Notes under the pieces: generated by a model
What the model saw: only the letters and a program-made list of their open reading frames with translations
Told to the model about the DNA's origin: nothing
Databases searched by the model: none
Part shown: in pieces, positions 41,915 to 50,905 of the stretch
Numbering within the stretch: the first letter of the stretch is position 1
Layout: the number at the start of each line of letters is the position of its first letter
Made by a program: the position numbers and the translations under genes
From: JANNOG01 sp050329415
GTDB lineage: Bacteria; Actinomycetota; Actinomycetes; Actinomycetales; JBBAYJ01
NCBI GenBank assembly: GCA_050329415.1
Contig: JBHJOS010000015.1
Coordinates: forward strand, 1 to 64,000
DNA length: 64,000 nucleotides
Reading direction: 5' to 3'

Positions 41915-42880
41915 TCAGCGGATGGTGACCTGCCGACTGACGAGGCCGGACCGGGCTCGGCGCTCCTGCGGGGTGAGGGGAGCGGGGTCCGCCAGGGCGG
42001 TGGCCAGGCGGTCGGCGAAGCCGGCCAGCGGCTCCTCGACGGACTCGGCCGTGCCGTCGGGGCCGAGGTCCCACACCGGGACCAGCAACCCGTACGCCCG
42101 GAAGGCGCCCGCGAACCTCGTGCCCTCGCCCAACGCGGACCCCCCGCCGCCGTCACCGCGACCGGCGTGCATCCGGGCCAGGGCGTCCATGAAGTCGTCC
42201 TCGGGAGTCGTCACGACCCACCGAACGAACGTCGTGCCGCCGAGGCGCACCCAGTAGGCGCTCGGGACGCTCGTCACCGCCTCGGTGGGCACGATGGCCT
42301 CGTTCGCCTTCTCCAGCGACGCCCTGACCGCCGCGACCGTCCCCGGCTCGCCGACCTCGTCCTCGTCGGCCAGGCCCTCGACCCAGAAGTCCATCCCCGG
42401 GTGCACGCGCACCGCCGGCCGGGCCGCCGGGTCCAGTACGTCCTGGAGCCGTTCGCCGGCCCCGCGCGGGTCCACGTGGGTGACCGCTGTCCCCGGGTGC
42501 GCCGCCTGAGTCGCCCGCAGGGCCACGGCCAGGGAACGGGAGGCGTCGCCGGACGACCCGGCCGTCTGCAGCCCCACCCAGACCGCGCCGTCGGGGCGCC
42601 GCAGCCCGGGCCAGGCCATCGGCAGCACGCTGGCGAAGACGACGTCGTCGCCGTCGGCCGTCCGCGCCGTCAGGGTGGCGGCGGGGACCAGTTCCCGCAG
42701 CGCGACGAAGTCCGCCTCACCGGGCAGACCCTGGAACGGCCGGGGTGTGTAGGTCTCGCGAGGTCGCGCCCGGCCGTGGCACTGCTTGTACCGCTTGCCG
42801 GACCCGCACGGGCACGGTGCCCGCAGCCCGCCCCGGGGGGGCGCGATCCCGTCCGTGGTCCCAGTGGTCACGGTGCTCAC
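41915..42880 (-). CDS. DUF5926 protein with SEC-C metal-binding motif
   Basis: A 321-residue protein with an N-terminal SEC-C motif CPCGSGKRYKQCHG (residues ~23-36), which binds zinc in SecA and other proteins. The rest matches the actinobacterial DUF5926 pattern (HGMDFWVEGL-like, VRLGGTTFVRWVV). Function unknown. GTG overlaps the GDPD gene stop (GTGA). It is the last gene of a five-gene run from the GGDEF gene at 46421. Confidence 0.88.
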   Translation of the reverse strand: MSTVTTGTTDGIAPPRGGLRAPCPCGSGKRYKQCHGRARPRETYTPRPFQGLPGEADFVALRELVPAATLTARTADGDDVVFASVLPMAWPGLRRPDGAVWVGLQTAGSSGDASRSLAVALRATQAAHPGTAVTHVDPRGAGERLQDVLDPAARPAVRVHPGMDFWVEGLADEDEVGEPGTVAAVRASLEKANEAIVPTEAVTSVPSAYWVRLGGTTFVRWVVTTPEDDFMDALARMHAGRGDGGGGSALGEGTRFAGAFRAYGLLVPVWDLGPDGTAESVEEPLAGFADRLATALADPAPLTPQERRARSGLVSRQVTIR

Positions 42881-43656
42881 TCGCGCAGGATGTCACGGGT
42901 CTCCTGGGGCCGGTTCGTGATGATGCCGTCCACCCCGAGGTCCGCGCACAGCCGGACGTCATCGGCACGGTCCACCGTCCACACGAACACCACCCGCCCG
43001 CGCCGCAGGGCCTCGGCCGCCGCGTCCGGCCGACGCCGGACCAGGGTGATGTCGAGGCCGAGCGCGTCCGGCGGCAGCCCGGCGGGGGCGTGCCAGCGCG
43101 CCGAACGGAGCCGGACCCGGAGCAGGTCGTGCCCGGCGGCCTCGGCCAGCTCCCGGAACCGCCCGACGGCCGGCGGCCAGAAGGACATGCCGGCCACCAC
43201 CGGCAACCGCCCGAACGCCGGTCGCAGGCACTCGACGACGGCCTGCTCGACGTGGGTGCCGCGGGGCACCGGGTGCTTGGTCTCGACGAAGAGGCCCACC
43301 GGTCGGGGCGCCGCGAGCACCGCGTCCACCAGCCCCCGCAGCGTCAGCAGGCGGTGAGCGTCGTCGGGTGCCTTCGCCCCGGCCCGGACCGCGGGGTGCC
43401 AGGACCCCCAGTCCAGGTCGGTGAGCTGGTCGAGGGTGAGGTCCGACACCCGGCCGCGGCCGTCGCTGGTCCGGTCGACGGTCCGGTCGTGCACGCACAC
43501 CGGAACCCCGTCCACGGTGAGGCGGACATCGCACTCGATCCCGTCGGCCCCGGCCTCGATCGCCGCGGTGACCGCGGCGAGCGTGTGCTCGGGCCAGTCC
43601 GCGCTCGCCCCCCGGTGGGCGACGACGAGGGGCCCGCCCGGGACCCGCGGGTTCAG
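42877..43656 (-). CDS. Glycerophosphodiester phosphodiesterase, possible CTG start
   Basis: A ~259-residue GDPD enzyme. The catalytic His and Glu residues are in VVAHRGASADWPEHTLAA and GADGIECDVRLTVDGVPVCVHD. It hydrolyses glycerophosphodiesters to glycerol-3-phosphate and an alcohol. There is no ATG, GTG or TTG near the conserved N-terminus: the nearest in-frame upstream GTG is ~40 codons earlier, inside the rhodanese gene. A CTG at 43656 overlaps the rhodanese stop as CTGA, echoing the ATGA/GTGA couplings around it, with GGGTGA as a weak ribosome site. The start is therefore uncertain. Confidence 0.82.
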   Translation of the reverse strand: MNPRVPGGPLVVAHRGASADWPEHTLAAVTAAIEAGADGIECDVRLTVDGVPVCVHDRTVDRTSDGRGRVSDLTLDQLTDLDWGSWHPAVRAGAKAPDDAHRLLTLRGLVDAVLAAPRPVGLFVETKHPVPRGTHVEQAVVECLRPAFGRLPVVAGMSFWPPAVGRFRELAEAAGHDLLRVRLRSARWHAPAGLPPDALGLDITLVRRRPDAAAEALRRGRVVFVWTVDRADDVRLCADLGVDGIITNRPQETRDILRE

Positions 43657-43979
43657 ATCACCCGGCCGGGTCCGTCGCCGTCGTCGGTGACGACGGGACG
43701 CCCGGCCGCAGCCCAGTCCTGCATCCCGCCGCCGACGTTGACGGCGTCGACACCGTTCTCGCGCAGCCACGCGACGGCGCGCGCGGACCGCCCCCCGGAA
43801 CGGCAGATGACGTGCACGTCGCCCTCGGGGATCTCGCCGAGGCGTGACGGCACCTGGCTCAGCGGGAAGTGCCGCGCGCCGGGCGCGTGCCCGGCCTGCC
43901 ACTCGTCGTCCTCGCGGACGTCGACCAGGACCGCGTCGTCGGGCACGTCGGACGCGGGGATCTCCGGAACCTCGGCCAT
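43653..43979 (-). CDS. Rhodanese-like sulfurtransferase domain protein
   Basis: A 108-residue single rhodanese domain. The active-site Cys loop is HVICRSGGRSARAV (Cys near residue 61). N-terminal ALVDVREDDEWQAGHAPGARHFPL is diagnostic. It would move a persulfide sulfur. ATG 43979 gives the family length; it starts 25 bp after the glycosylase gene on the same strand. Confidence 0.93.
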   Translation of the reverse strand: MAEVPEIPASDVPDDAVLVDVREDDEWQAGHAPGARHFPLSQVPSRLGEIPEGDVHVICRSGGRSARAVAWLRENGVDAVNVGGGMQDWAAAGRPVVTDDGDGPGRVI

Positions 43980-44004
43980 GACCCGGATCGTGTCACGAAC
44001 CCGG

Positions 44005-44865
44005 CTACCGCAGCAGACGCGACAGCCGGCGGTCCGCCAGGACCTTGCCCCCTGTCTGGCAGGTCGCGCAGTACTGCAACGAGGAGTCGGCGAACGACAC
44101 CTCGCGGACGGTGTCCCCGCACACCGGGCAGGCCTGACCGGTGCGGCCGTGGACGCGCATCCCGGCGCGCTTGGCATCCTTGAGCTCGGCCGCGGGCTTG
44201 CCCCGGGCCACCGCGACGGCGCCCGACAGCACGTCGTGGACCGCCGCCGACAGCCGGGTGACCTCCTCCTCGGTCAGCCGCCCGGCGAGGGCGAACGGCG
44301 ACAGCCGGGCCACGTGCAGGATCTCGTCCGAGTAGGCGTTGCCGATCCCGGCGAACACCGACTGATCCCGCAGCAGACCTTTCACCTGCTGCCGAGAGCC
44401 GGCAAGGATCCCGGCCAGCACGGACCGGTCGAACGCTGCCGAAAGCGGGTCGACACCGAGCGAGGCGATCCCCGGCACCTCGCCCGCAGTGCGCACCACG
44501 TACACCGCCAGCCGCTTCTGCGTCCCCTGCTCGGTGAGGTCGAAGCCGGACCCGTCGTCGAGACGCACCCGCAGCGCGATCGGGGAGCGGCCGGGCCGAG
44601 GGGAGGCCTTCGGCAGGGACTCCGACCACCGCAACCAGCCGGCGCGTGCCAGATGGACGACCAGGTGCAGCCCGTCGACGTCGAGGTCGAGGAACTTGCC
44701 GTGCCGGGCGACCCCCGTCACGGTGAGCCCGCCGAGCGCCGAGGGCGGCGGATCGTAGGTCTTGAGGGCGTTGAGGGCCGCGACCTCGACGGAGGCGACG
44801 ACCCGGCCGACGGCGCGACCGGCGAGGAACTCCGCGAGCGCCTCGACCTGCGGAAGCTCGGGCAC
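44005..44865 (-). CDS. Fpg/Nei-family DNA glycosylase
   Basis: A 286-residue bifunctional DNA glycosylase/AP lyase. After Met removal the N-terminus is PELPQVEAL: the catalytic Pro and Glu of the family are present, while the usual second Glu (PELPEVE) is Gln. The helix-two-turn-helix is IGNAYSDEILHVARLSP, and a C-terminal zinc finger is formed by CPVCGDTVREV and YCATCQTGGK. It removes oxidised bases. GTG 44865 is fixed by the PELP motif. It follows the GGDEF gene by five bases. Confidence 0.92.
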   Translation of the reverse strand: MPELPQVEALAEFLAGRAVGRVVASVEVAALNALKTYDPPPSALGGLTVTGVARHGKFLDLDVDGLHLVVHLARAGWLRWSESLPKASPRPGRSPIALRVRLDDGSGFDLTEQGTQKRLAVYVVRTAGEVPGIASLGVDPLSAAFDRSVLAGILAGSRQQVKGLLRDQSVFAGIGNAYSDEILHVARLSPFALAGRLTEEEVTRLSAAVHDVLSGAVAVARGKPAAELKDAKRAGMRVHGRTGQACPVCGDTVREVSFADSSLQYCATCQTGGKVLADRRLSRLLR

Positions 44866-44870
44866 GGCGC

Positions 44871-46421
44871 CTAGTGTCTCCCGCGCGGCCGGTGCATCGC
44901 AGCCGCCTCGGGGACGGCGGCGATCGCCACCACCACCCGGTCCCGGCCCTCGTGCTTGGCCCGCAGCAGCGCCGCGTCGGCCAGGGCCAGCACCTCGGTC
45001 CCGGTGCGGGCATCGCCCGGGAGCGACGCCACGCCGAAGCTCGCCGTCACCGCCGCGGGCTCGTCGATCCCGTGCAGTGCCAGGCGCAGGCGCTCGGCGG
45101 CCGCCTCGGCGGCGGCGGTGTCGGATCCCGGGAGCACGACGACGAACTCCTCGCCTCCGTACCGGGCAACGGTCTCGTCGGCTCGCAACTGCCCGCGCAG
45201 GGTGGAGGCCACCCGGCGGAGGACCTCGTCGCCGGTGGCGTGACCCAGGGTGTCGTTGATCGTCTTGAAGCGGTCGACGTCGACCATGACGACCGAGAAG
45301 CCGTCCCCGGTGCGTCGGTGCCGCGCCGTCAGCTGGTCCAGGAGCTCGTCGAGGACGCGCCGGTTCGGCACGCCTGTCAACGGGTCGTGCGAGGCCCGCC
45401 GGGTGGCCGCCGCCAGCAGCCGCACCCGGTCCAGTGCCAGGGCGCTCATGGCACCCACCTGCCCGAGCAAGCCGACGCAGCGACGACCGGCGGCATCCCG
45501 GTGACTCCCCGGCATCTCGAGCAGCAGCCACGTCCGTTCCTGGAGGCCGACGTCCAGCCGGGTGGCGAGGAGCCGGTGCGCGCCGGGCAGGACGGTGACG
45601 AGCCAGGGCTCGCGGCGCGGGTCCGGGCATAGCTCGACCGTCGGCCCGGCGGAGAACGCGGCCAGTGCGAGGGCCGGCGACGGACCGGTCTCCGCGGGCG
45701 GGACCACCGACGGGGTGCCGTGGCCCGCCAGCAGCGCCAGTGCCGGGCCGTGCTCGACCACGACCGCACCGCGCCGGGCGCCCAGGTGCCCGACTCCGAA
45801 CCCGAGCACCCGGACCGCCACCGCCTGGGGGACGGTGTCCTGGTGGAGGGCGGTGGCGAGCTGCTGGAGGGCCTCGGCGTCCCGTCGCCGGCGCCGCGCC
45901 TCACGCTGATGGACCGAGGACGCGGCCGTCGTGGCCAGGACGACCGTCCACAGGGCGACCAGCTCGACGGGAGAGGCGTCGACGGGCACGTCCCGGACCA
46001 GCCAGGGCAGGATGCTCAGCCACGCCGCGAGCAGCAGGCCGATCGCCGGGGACCCGAGCAGGCAGACCGCGACGAGGAAGGCCGCGATCACCGCGTGGAC
46101 CGGCGGTGAGTGGCCTGCCTGCTCGATCAGGCCGTGCCGCTGGTCGAGGAAGAGCCCGTCCGCCACCAGTCCTGCGGTGAACGCCGCCCGGCGCAGCAGG
46201 CGCCCGCCCGTCCGGCTCAGCAGGGTCAGTCCGGCCGTCACGACGAGGTACCCGGCGGCCACGGTGTCGAGCGTCACGGTGAGCGGGACCCGGTCGAGCA
46301 GGCCGAGCAGCGCCAGCACGGCGACCGCCGCAACCCGGAAGGCCAGGAGCGCGGCCATGCGCTCGCCCAGCGAGGTGACGTCGAGGCTCGCCGGCGAGAC
46401 CACGAGGGGGCGTGGGCTCAC
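44871..46421 (-). CDS. Membrane diguanylate cyclase (GGDEF)
   Basis: A 516-residue protein. Residues ~25-180 contain about five or six hydrophobic segments (AALLAFRVAAVAVLALLGLL, AVIAAFLVAVCLLG, VELVALWTVVLATTAASS). A GAF-like region follows, then a GGDEF domain (residues ~345-505) with YGGEEF, the cyclase active site, and FKTINDTLGH. It should make cyclic di-GMP. GTG 46421. It heads the run GGDEF, glycosylase, rhodanese, GDPD, DUF5926. Confidence 0.9.
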   Translation of the reverse strand: MSPRPLVVSPASLDVTSLGERMAALLAFRVAAVAVLALLGLLDRVPLTVTLDTVAAGYLVVTAGLTLLSRTGGRLLRRAAFTAGLVADGLFLDQRHGLIEQAGHSPPVHAVIAAFLVAVCLLGSPAIGLLLAAWLSILPWLVRDVPVDASPVELVALWTVVLATTAASSVHQREARRRRRDAEALQQLATALHQDTVPQAVAVRVLGFGVGHLGARRGAVVVEHGPALALLAGHGTPSVVPPAETGPSPALALAAFSAGPTVELCPDPRREPWLVTVLPGAHRLLATRLDVGLQERTWLLLEMPGSHRDAAGRRCVGLLGQVGAMSALALDRVRLLAAATRRASHDPLTGVPNRRVLDELLDQLTARHRRTGDGFSVVMVDVDRFKTINDTLGHATGDEVLRRVASTLRGQLRADETVARYGGEEFVVVLPGSDTAAAEAAAERLRLALHGIDEPAAVTASFGVASLPGDARTGTEVLALADAALLRAKHEGRDRVVVAIAAVPEAAAMHRPRGRH

Positions 46422-46503
46422 CCGGACCCCATCGGGTGGCCCGGGCCGCCGCTTGAGCCGTCGCCACTTGAGAGCGCAGGCGCCCCCGGTGAGGATCGAC
46501 GGT

Positions 46504-48180
46504 GTGACCCACCCCCGCGCCGGCACCCGTGCCCGCCCCGAGGACCTCGTCGACCTCCCCCACCTGGTGACGTCCTACTACACGACGGTCCCGGACCCCG
46601 GCGACCCAGCACAGGCGGTGGCGTTCGGCACGTCCGGTCACCGGGGGTCCAGCCTGCGGGGGTCCTTCACCGAGTCCCACGTCCTCGCCATGACCCAGGC
46701 CATCTGCGACTACCGGCGCGACCGGGGCATCGGAGGGCCGCTGTTCCTCGGGCGGGACACCCACGGCCTCAGCGAGCCGGCCTGGGTCAGTGCGCTCGAG
46801 GTCCTCGCGGCGAACGGGGTGGCCGTGCACGTCGACGCCGCCGGCCGGTACACCCCGACCCCGGCGCTCAGCCTGGCGATCCTCCGGCACAACCGGGGCC
46901 GGGCCGGCGACGACCCGGCCCGGGCGGACGGCATCGTCGTCACGCCGTCGCACAACCCGCCCGCCGACGGCGGGTTCAAGTACAACCCGCCGCACGGAGG
47001 ACCCGCGGACACCGGCGCCACGTCGTGGATCGCCGCCCGGGCCAACGAGATCCTCCGCGCCGGCGAGGGCCGGGCGGCGGGGGTGACGCGCGTGGCGGCG
47101 GCCCGGGCGCGGGCCGCCGCCACGCCGCACGACTTCCTCGGCGACTACGTGCGGGAGCTGCCGTCGATCCTGGACCTCGACGCGGTGCGGGACGCCGGGG
47201 TGCATCTGGCGGCGGACCCGCTCGGCGGGGCGGCGGTCGACTACTGGGACGCGATCGCGGAGCACCACCGGCTGACCGTCACGGTCCTCAACCCGCTGGT
47301 GGACGCCACGTGGCGGTTCATGTCCCTGGACCACGACGGCGCGATCCGGATGGACTGCTCCAGCCCGTACGCCATGGCACCGGTGGTCGAGGCCATGACG
47401 GCTGGCCGGGACGGCAGTGCCGACCCGGGTCCGGCGGTCGCGACCGGGAACGACGCCGATGCCGACCGGCACGGCGTCGTCACCCCGGACGGCGGCCTCA
47501 TGAACCCGAACCACTACCTGGCGGTGGCGATCGACCACCTGGTCCGCCATCGCCCGGACTGGCCGGCGGCCGCGATCGGCAAGACCCTGGTCTCCAGCTC
47601 GATGATCGACCGGGTGGTCGCAGCCCTCGACCGCCCCCTGCTCGAGGTCCCCGTCGGCTTCAAGTGGTTCGTCCCCGGGCTGCTGGACTCCTCCGTCGCC
47701 TTCGGCGGCGAGGAGAGCGCCGGTGCCTCCTTCCTGCGCCGCAACGGCGCGGTGTGGACGACGGACAAGGACGGCATCCTCCTGTCCCTGCTGGCCGCCG
47801 AGATCACGGCGACCGGCGGCCGTTCCCCGAGCGAGACCTACGCGGACCTCGCCGCCCGCCACGGCACGCCCTCCTACGCCCGCTCGGACGTCCGCGCGAA
47901 CCGGGCGGAGCGGCAACGGCTCGCGCAGCTGGGACCCGAGGACGTCCGGGCGGCGGACCTCGCCGGGGATCCGGTGGTCGCGGTGCTCTCCCACGCCCCC
48001 GGCAATGGCGCCCCCGTGGGTGGCATCAAGGTGGTCGGTCACGAGTCCTGGTTCGCGGCCCGCCCGTCGGGCACCGAGGATCTCTACAAGGTGTACGCGG
48101 AGTCCTTCCGCGGCCCCGAGCACCTGGCGCAGGTGCAGGCGGCCGCCCGTGAGGTGGTGGCCGCGGCGCTGACGGGATGA
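46504..48180 (+). CDS. pgm: Phosphoglucomutase (alpha-D-glucose phosphate-specific)
   Basis: A 558-residue phosphohexomutase converting glucose 1-phosphate and 6-phosphate. The phospho-Ser loop is VVTPSHNPPADGG, the metal loop is GNDADADRHG, sugar-binding is GGEESAGASFLRR, and the phosphate-binding site is AARPSGTEDLYKVY. GTG 46504 has GTGAGG upstream. It is divergent from the GGDEF gene across 82 bp. Confidence 0.95.
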   Translation: MTHPRAGTRARPEDLVDLPHLVTSYYTTVPDPGDPAQAVAFGTSGHRGSSLRGSFTESHVLAMTQAICDYRRDRGIGGPLFLGRDTHGLSEPAWVSALEVLAANGVAVHVDAAGRYTPTPALSLAILRHNRGRAGDDPARADGIVVTPSHNPPADGGFKYNPPHGGPADTGATSWIAARANEILRAGEGRAAGVTRVAAARARAAATPHDFLGDYVRELPSILDLDAVRDAGVHLAADPLGGAAVDYWDAIAEHHRLTVTVLNPLVDATWRFMSLDHDGAIRMDCSSPYAMAPVVEAMTAGRDGSADPGPAVATGNDADADRHGVVTPDGGLMNPNHYLAVAIDHLVRHRPDWPAAAIGKTLVSSSMIDRVVAALDRPLLEVPVGFKWFVPGLLDSSVAFGGEESAGASFLRRNGAVWTTDKDGILLSLLAAEITATGGRSPSETYADLAARHGTPSYARSDVRANRAERQRLAQLGPEDVRAADLAGDPVVAVLSHAPGNGAPVGGIKVVGHESWFAARPSGTEDLYKVYAESFRGPEHLAQVQAAAREVVAAALTG

Positions 48181-48244
48181 GCGCGCCCCGCCGCCGCAGG
48201 TGCCGTCCGCGCTGTCCTCCGCCGAGTCGCGTCGCCCGACCGGG

Positions 48245-50818
48245 TCAGTGCCGCGGGCCCTCCAGGGCGCGGCGACCGGTCGCCGCGCCGAGGGCGCGCT
48301 CGGGCGCTGCGGACGTCACCGGGGGAACGGTCACCGTGGTGACGGACCGGTCACGCCCCTCGGCCTTGGCCCGGTAGAGCGCTGCGTCCGCGGCTCGGAC
48401 CAGGTCGGTGGCCGCCCACTCGGCGGCGGGGATGCACACGGCCACCCCCACGCTGATCGTGAGGAAGCCGACCGCGGCCCCGGAGTGCTCGATTCCCGCC
48501 CCGCGGATGGCCTCCAGGACGGCCTCGGCCACCTGTTCGGCCGTCTGGACGTCGGTGTCCGGCAGGACGACCGCGAACTCCTCGCCACCGTACCTGGCGG
48601 CGAGGTCCGCGCCCCCACGGGCGGCGCTGCGCAGCTCGTGCGCGACCGCGCGCAGGGTGGCGTCGCCCTGAAGGTGACCGTAGCGGTCGTTGTAGGCCTT
48701 GAAATGGTCGACGTCGACCATGAGGAAGGCCAGCGGGCGTCGGCTGCTGACGTGAGCCCCCCACTCGCGCTCGAGCGCGGCATCCAGGCCGGCCCGGTTG
48801 TGGATCCCGGTGAGCGGGTCGACCTGGAGGTTGACGCTGAGCTCGCTGGTGGCGCGCCGCAGCTCCGCCTCCGCCTCGACCCGGCGCTCGCGCTCCCCGT
48901 CGAGCGCCGCCTCCAACTCGGCGGCCGCCGCCACGGTCTCGGCGAGTGCGGCGGCGGCCCGGGTGGCACCGGCCCGCCAACGGTCCCGGGCGAGGGCGAG
49001 CTCGAGCGCCGCCACGAGGTCGTCCGGGACGGTCGAGGACACCCAGCCGTCGCGGCCCTGACCGGGCTCGTAGGCCAGCAGTCCGACGGTCTCCCCCGCG
49101 GCCACGAGCGGGCGCACCACGACCGGGCCGGCGGTGTCCGCGTCCGCCTCGCCCACCGGGGGCGTCGCGGGCGACCCGTCCGCCGCCAGCAGCCGGCCCT
49201 CGTCGTAGGCCAGGGCGACGCGCCCGCCGCCGCCGTCGGGCGGTTCGGGGACCACGGCGACGAGGCGCCGGACCCCCAGGCCGTCCAGCTCGGCCCCGAG
49301 GACCCGCAGCGTGTCGTCGGTGGACCCGGCGGAGTCCAGGGACGCCCGCGTGACGCCGAGCCGCTGGGCGGCGAGGGTGTCGGCGCGCTCGGCCGCGCGG
49401 GTCGGCTCCCCGGCAGCCCGCGTCAGGTGCGCGACGACCCGGACGAGGACATCGGTGGCGGCCGACTGCTCAGCCGGCCCGCCCGGGACCGTCACCGCGT
49501 CGTGGACCGCGCGGGACGCCGCCGTCAACCACTCGGTGGCCCGCTCGACCTCCTCGACCGACCCCACCGGCCGACCCCACGACCTGACCCACGGCTCGTG
49601 GACGCGCCCCTCGGACATCTGCTCGCCGAGGCGCTCCAGCCACCGCCGGGCCCAGCCCGCGTCAAGCACCTCCGGAACGGGTCCGACGGTGCTCTCCGCG
49701 CGGTCGAGCAGGTCCCCGCCGCCGGAGCGGGGCCACCGGTCGGGGTCGGGGACAGGTCGCAGCTGGGGTGGCGTCGGCAGGGTCGACCGGCGGACGACCA
49801 GCCGCGGTTCGACCGTCTCCTCGCGAACCGCCGACTCGCCGCGCAGCCTTCCGACGAGAAGGTCGGCGGCGAGGCGCCCCTGCTCCCGCGGCCGGCGGTC
49901 CACCGACGTCAGCGGCGGGCGGCTGCGGGAGGCCCGCCGGTCGTCGCCGTAGCCCACCACCCGGACCTGACCCGGGACATCCGTCCCGGCCTCGGCGAGC
50001 GCGTCGAGAACGCCGAGCGCCGTCTCGTCGTCGCCGGTGACGATGCAGTCGATGTCGGGGAAGCGGCGCAGGAGGTCACCGGTCGCTCGGTACCCGGCGA
50101 GGCGCCCGGGCCGGCCGGGGAGGACACGATCCGGATCGATCATCAGTCCGCGGTCGCGGGCGGCGGCGAGGAAGACCTCGGCCAGGGAGGGCATGCCACG
50201 ACGCCCCCCGGGAGCCGCAAGAAACGCCGGGCGACGGACCCCGGTGTCGTCGACGAGGTGGGACACCAGAGCGCGCATGGCCGACCGGTCGTCCCCCGCC
50301 ACCGAGGGGATGCCACGGGCACGCGTGCCCACGACCACCGCGGGCAGCTCTCCCCAGGCTGACGGGATCGCGCGGGGGAGTCGGCCACCGCCGTCGGCGA
50401 CAGCGACGAACCCGCTGACGAGGCCGCCCCCGCCCGCGTTCCCCAGGAGCGGGGCGAGCAGGCTCCCCAGGGTGCTGCCGAGCGCTCGGCCGAGGTCCGC
50501 GACGTCCCAGTCCTGAACCTCCGCCCCCGGCCCGACGTGCACCAGGGCTCGCAGGCCCTGCTCCCGCAGCCGGTCGACGAGCGCCTCGACGACCGCCCCG
50601 CCGTGAGCGTCGAGCGCATCGACCACGACCGCGACGGGCGTCTCCCCGCGCGGCCGCGGCGAGGCCACCGGGAACTCGCCCGTGACGTCGACGCGGGTCG
50701 GGACCGGGGTGGTCACCGACCCGGTGCGCCGTCCCGGCCGGGAGCGCCCGGCCGCGACCTCCGGGGACTCGTCCACGGTCCACCCGGGCGGCTCCGGCGG
50801 GCGGGCTGCTGAGCGCAT
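48245..50818 (-). CDS. LacI/periplasmic-binding-type sensor fused to a GGDEF diguanylate cyclase
   Basis: An 857-residue protein. Residues ~55-330 match the sensor half of LacI regulators (VAVVVDALDAHGGAVVEALVD, FPDIDCIVTGDDETALGVLDAL, VRVVGYGDDRRASRSRPPLTSV), but there is no helix-turn-helix and no signal peptide. The middle (~380-650) holds helical and GAF-like sequence. The C-terminal GGDEF (from ~680) has DPLTGIHNRAG, FKAYNDRYGHLQGD and YGGEEF. ATG 50818 follows GAGG by six bases. It would make cyclic di-GMP in response to a sugar-like ligand. Confidence 0.88.
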   Translation of the reverse strand: MRSAARPPEPPGWTVDESPEVAAGRSRPGRRTGSVTTPVPTRVDVTGEFPVASPRPRGETPVAVVVDALDAHGGAVVEALVDRLREQGLRALVHVGPGAEVQDWDVADLGRALGSTLGSLLAPLLGNAGGGGLVSGFVAVADGGGRLPRAIPSAWGELPAVVVGTRARGIPSVAGDDRSAMRALVSHLVDDTGVRRPAFLAAPGGRRGMPSLAEVFLAAARDRGLMIDPDRVLPGRPGRLAGYRATGDLLRRFPDIDCIVTGDDETALGVLDALAEAGTDVPGQVRVVGYGDDRRASRSRPPLTSVDRRPREQGRLAADLLVGRLRGESAVREETVEPRLVVRRSTLPTPPQLRPVPDPDRWPRSGGGDLLDRAESTVGPVPEVLDAGWARRWLERLGEQMSEGRVHEPWVRSWGRPVGSVEEVERATEWLTAASRAVHDAVTVPGGPAEQSAATDVLVRVVAHLTRAAGEPTRAAERADTLAAQRLGVTRASLDSAGSTDDTLRVLGAELDGLGVRRLVAVVPEPPDGGGGRVALAYDEGRLLAADGSPATPPVGEADADTAGPVVVRPLVAAGETVGLLAYEPGQGRDGWVSSTVPDDLVAALELALARDRWRAGATRAAAALAETVAAAAELEAALDGERERRVEAEAELRRATSELSVNLQVDPLTGIHNRAGLDAALEREWGAHVSSRRPLAFLMVDVDHFKAYNDRYGHLQGDATLRAVAHELRSAARGGADLAARYGGEEFAVVLPDTDVQTAEQVAEAVLEAIRGAGIEHSGAAVGFLTISVGVAVCIPAAEWAATDLVRAADAALYRAKAEGRDRSVTTVTVPPVTSAAPERALGAATGRRALEGPRH

Positions 50819-50905
50819 GGGCATCCTCGCGTCGGGGTGGCAGGACGGGGCCGCAGGCGCGGCCACCGGGGACACCGGTCAGGCTAGAGAAGCGGTCGCC
50901 ATGGG

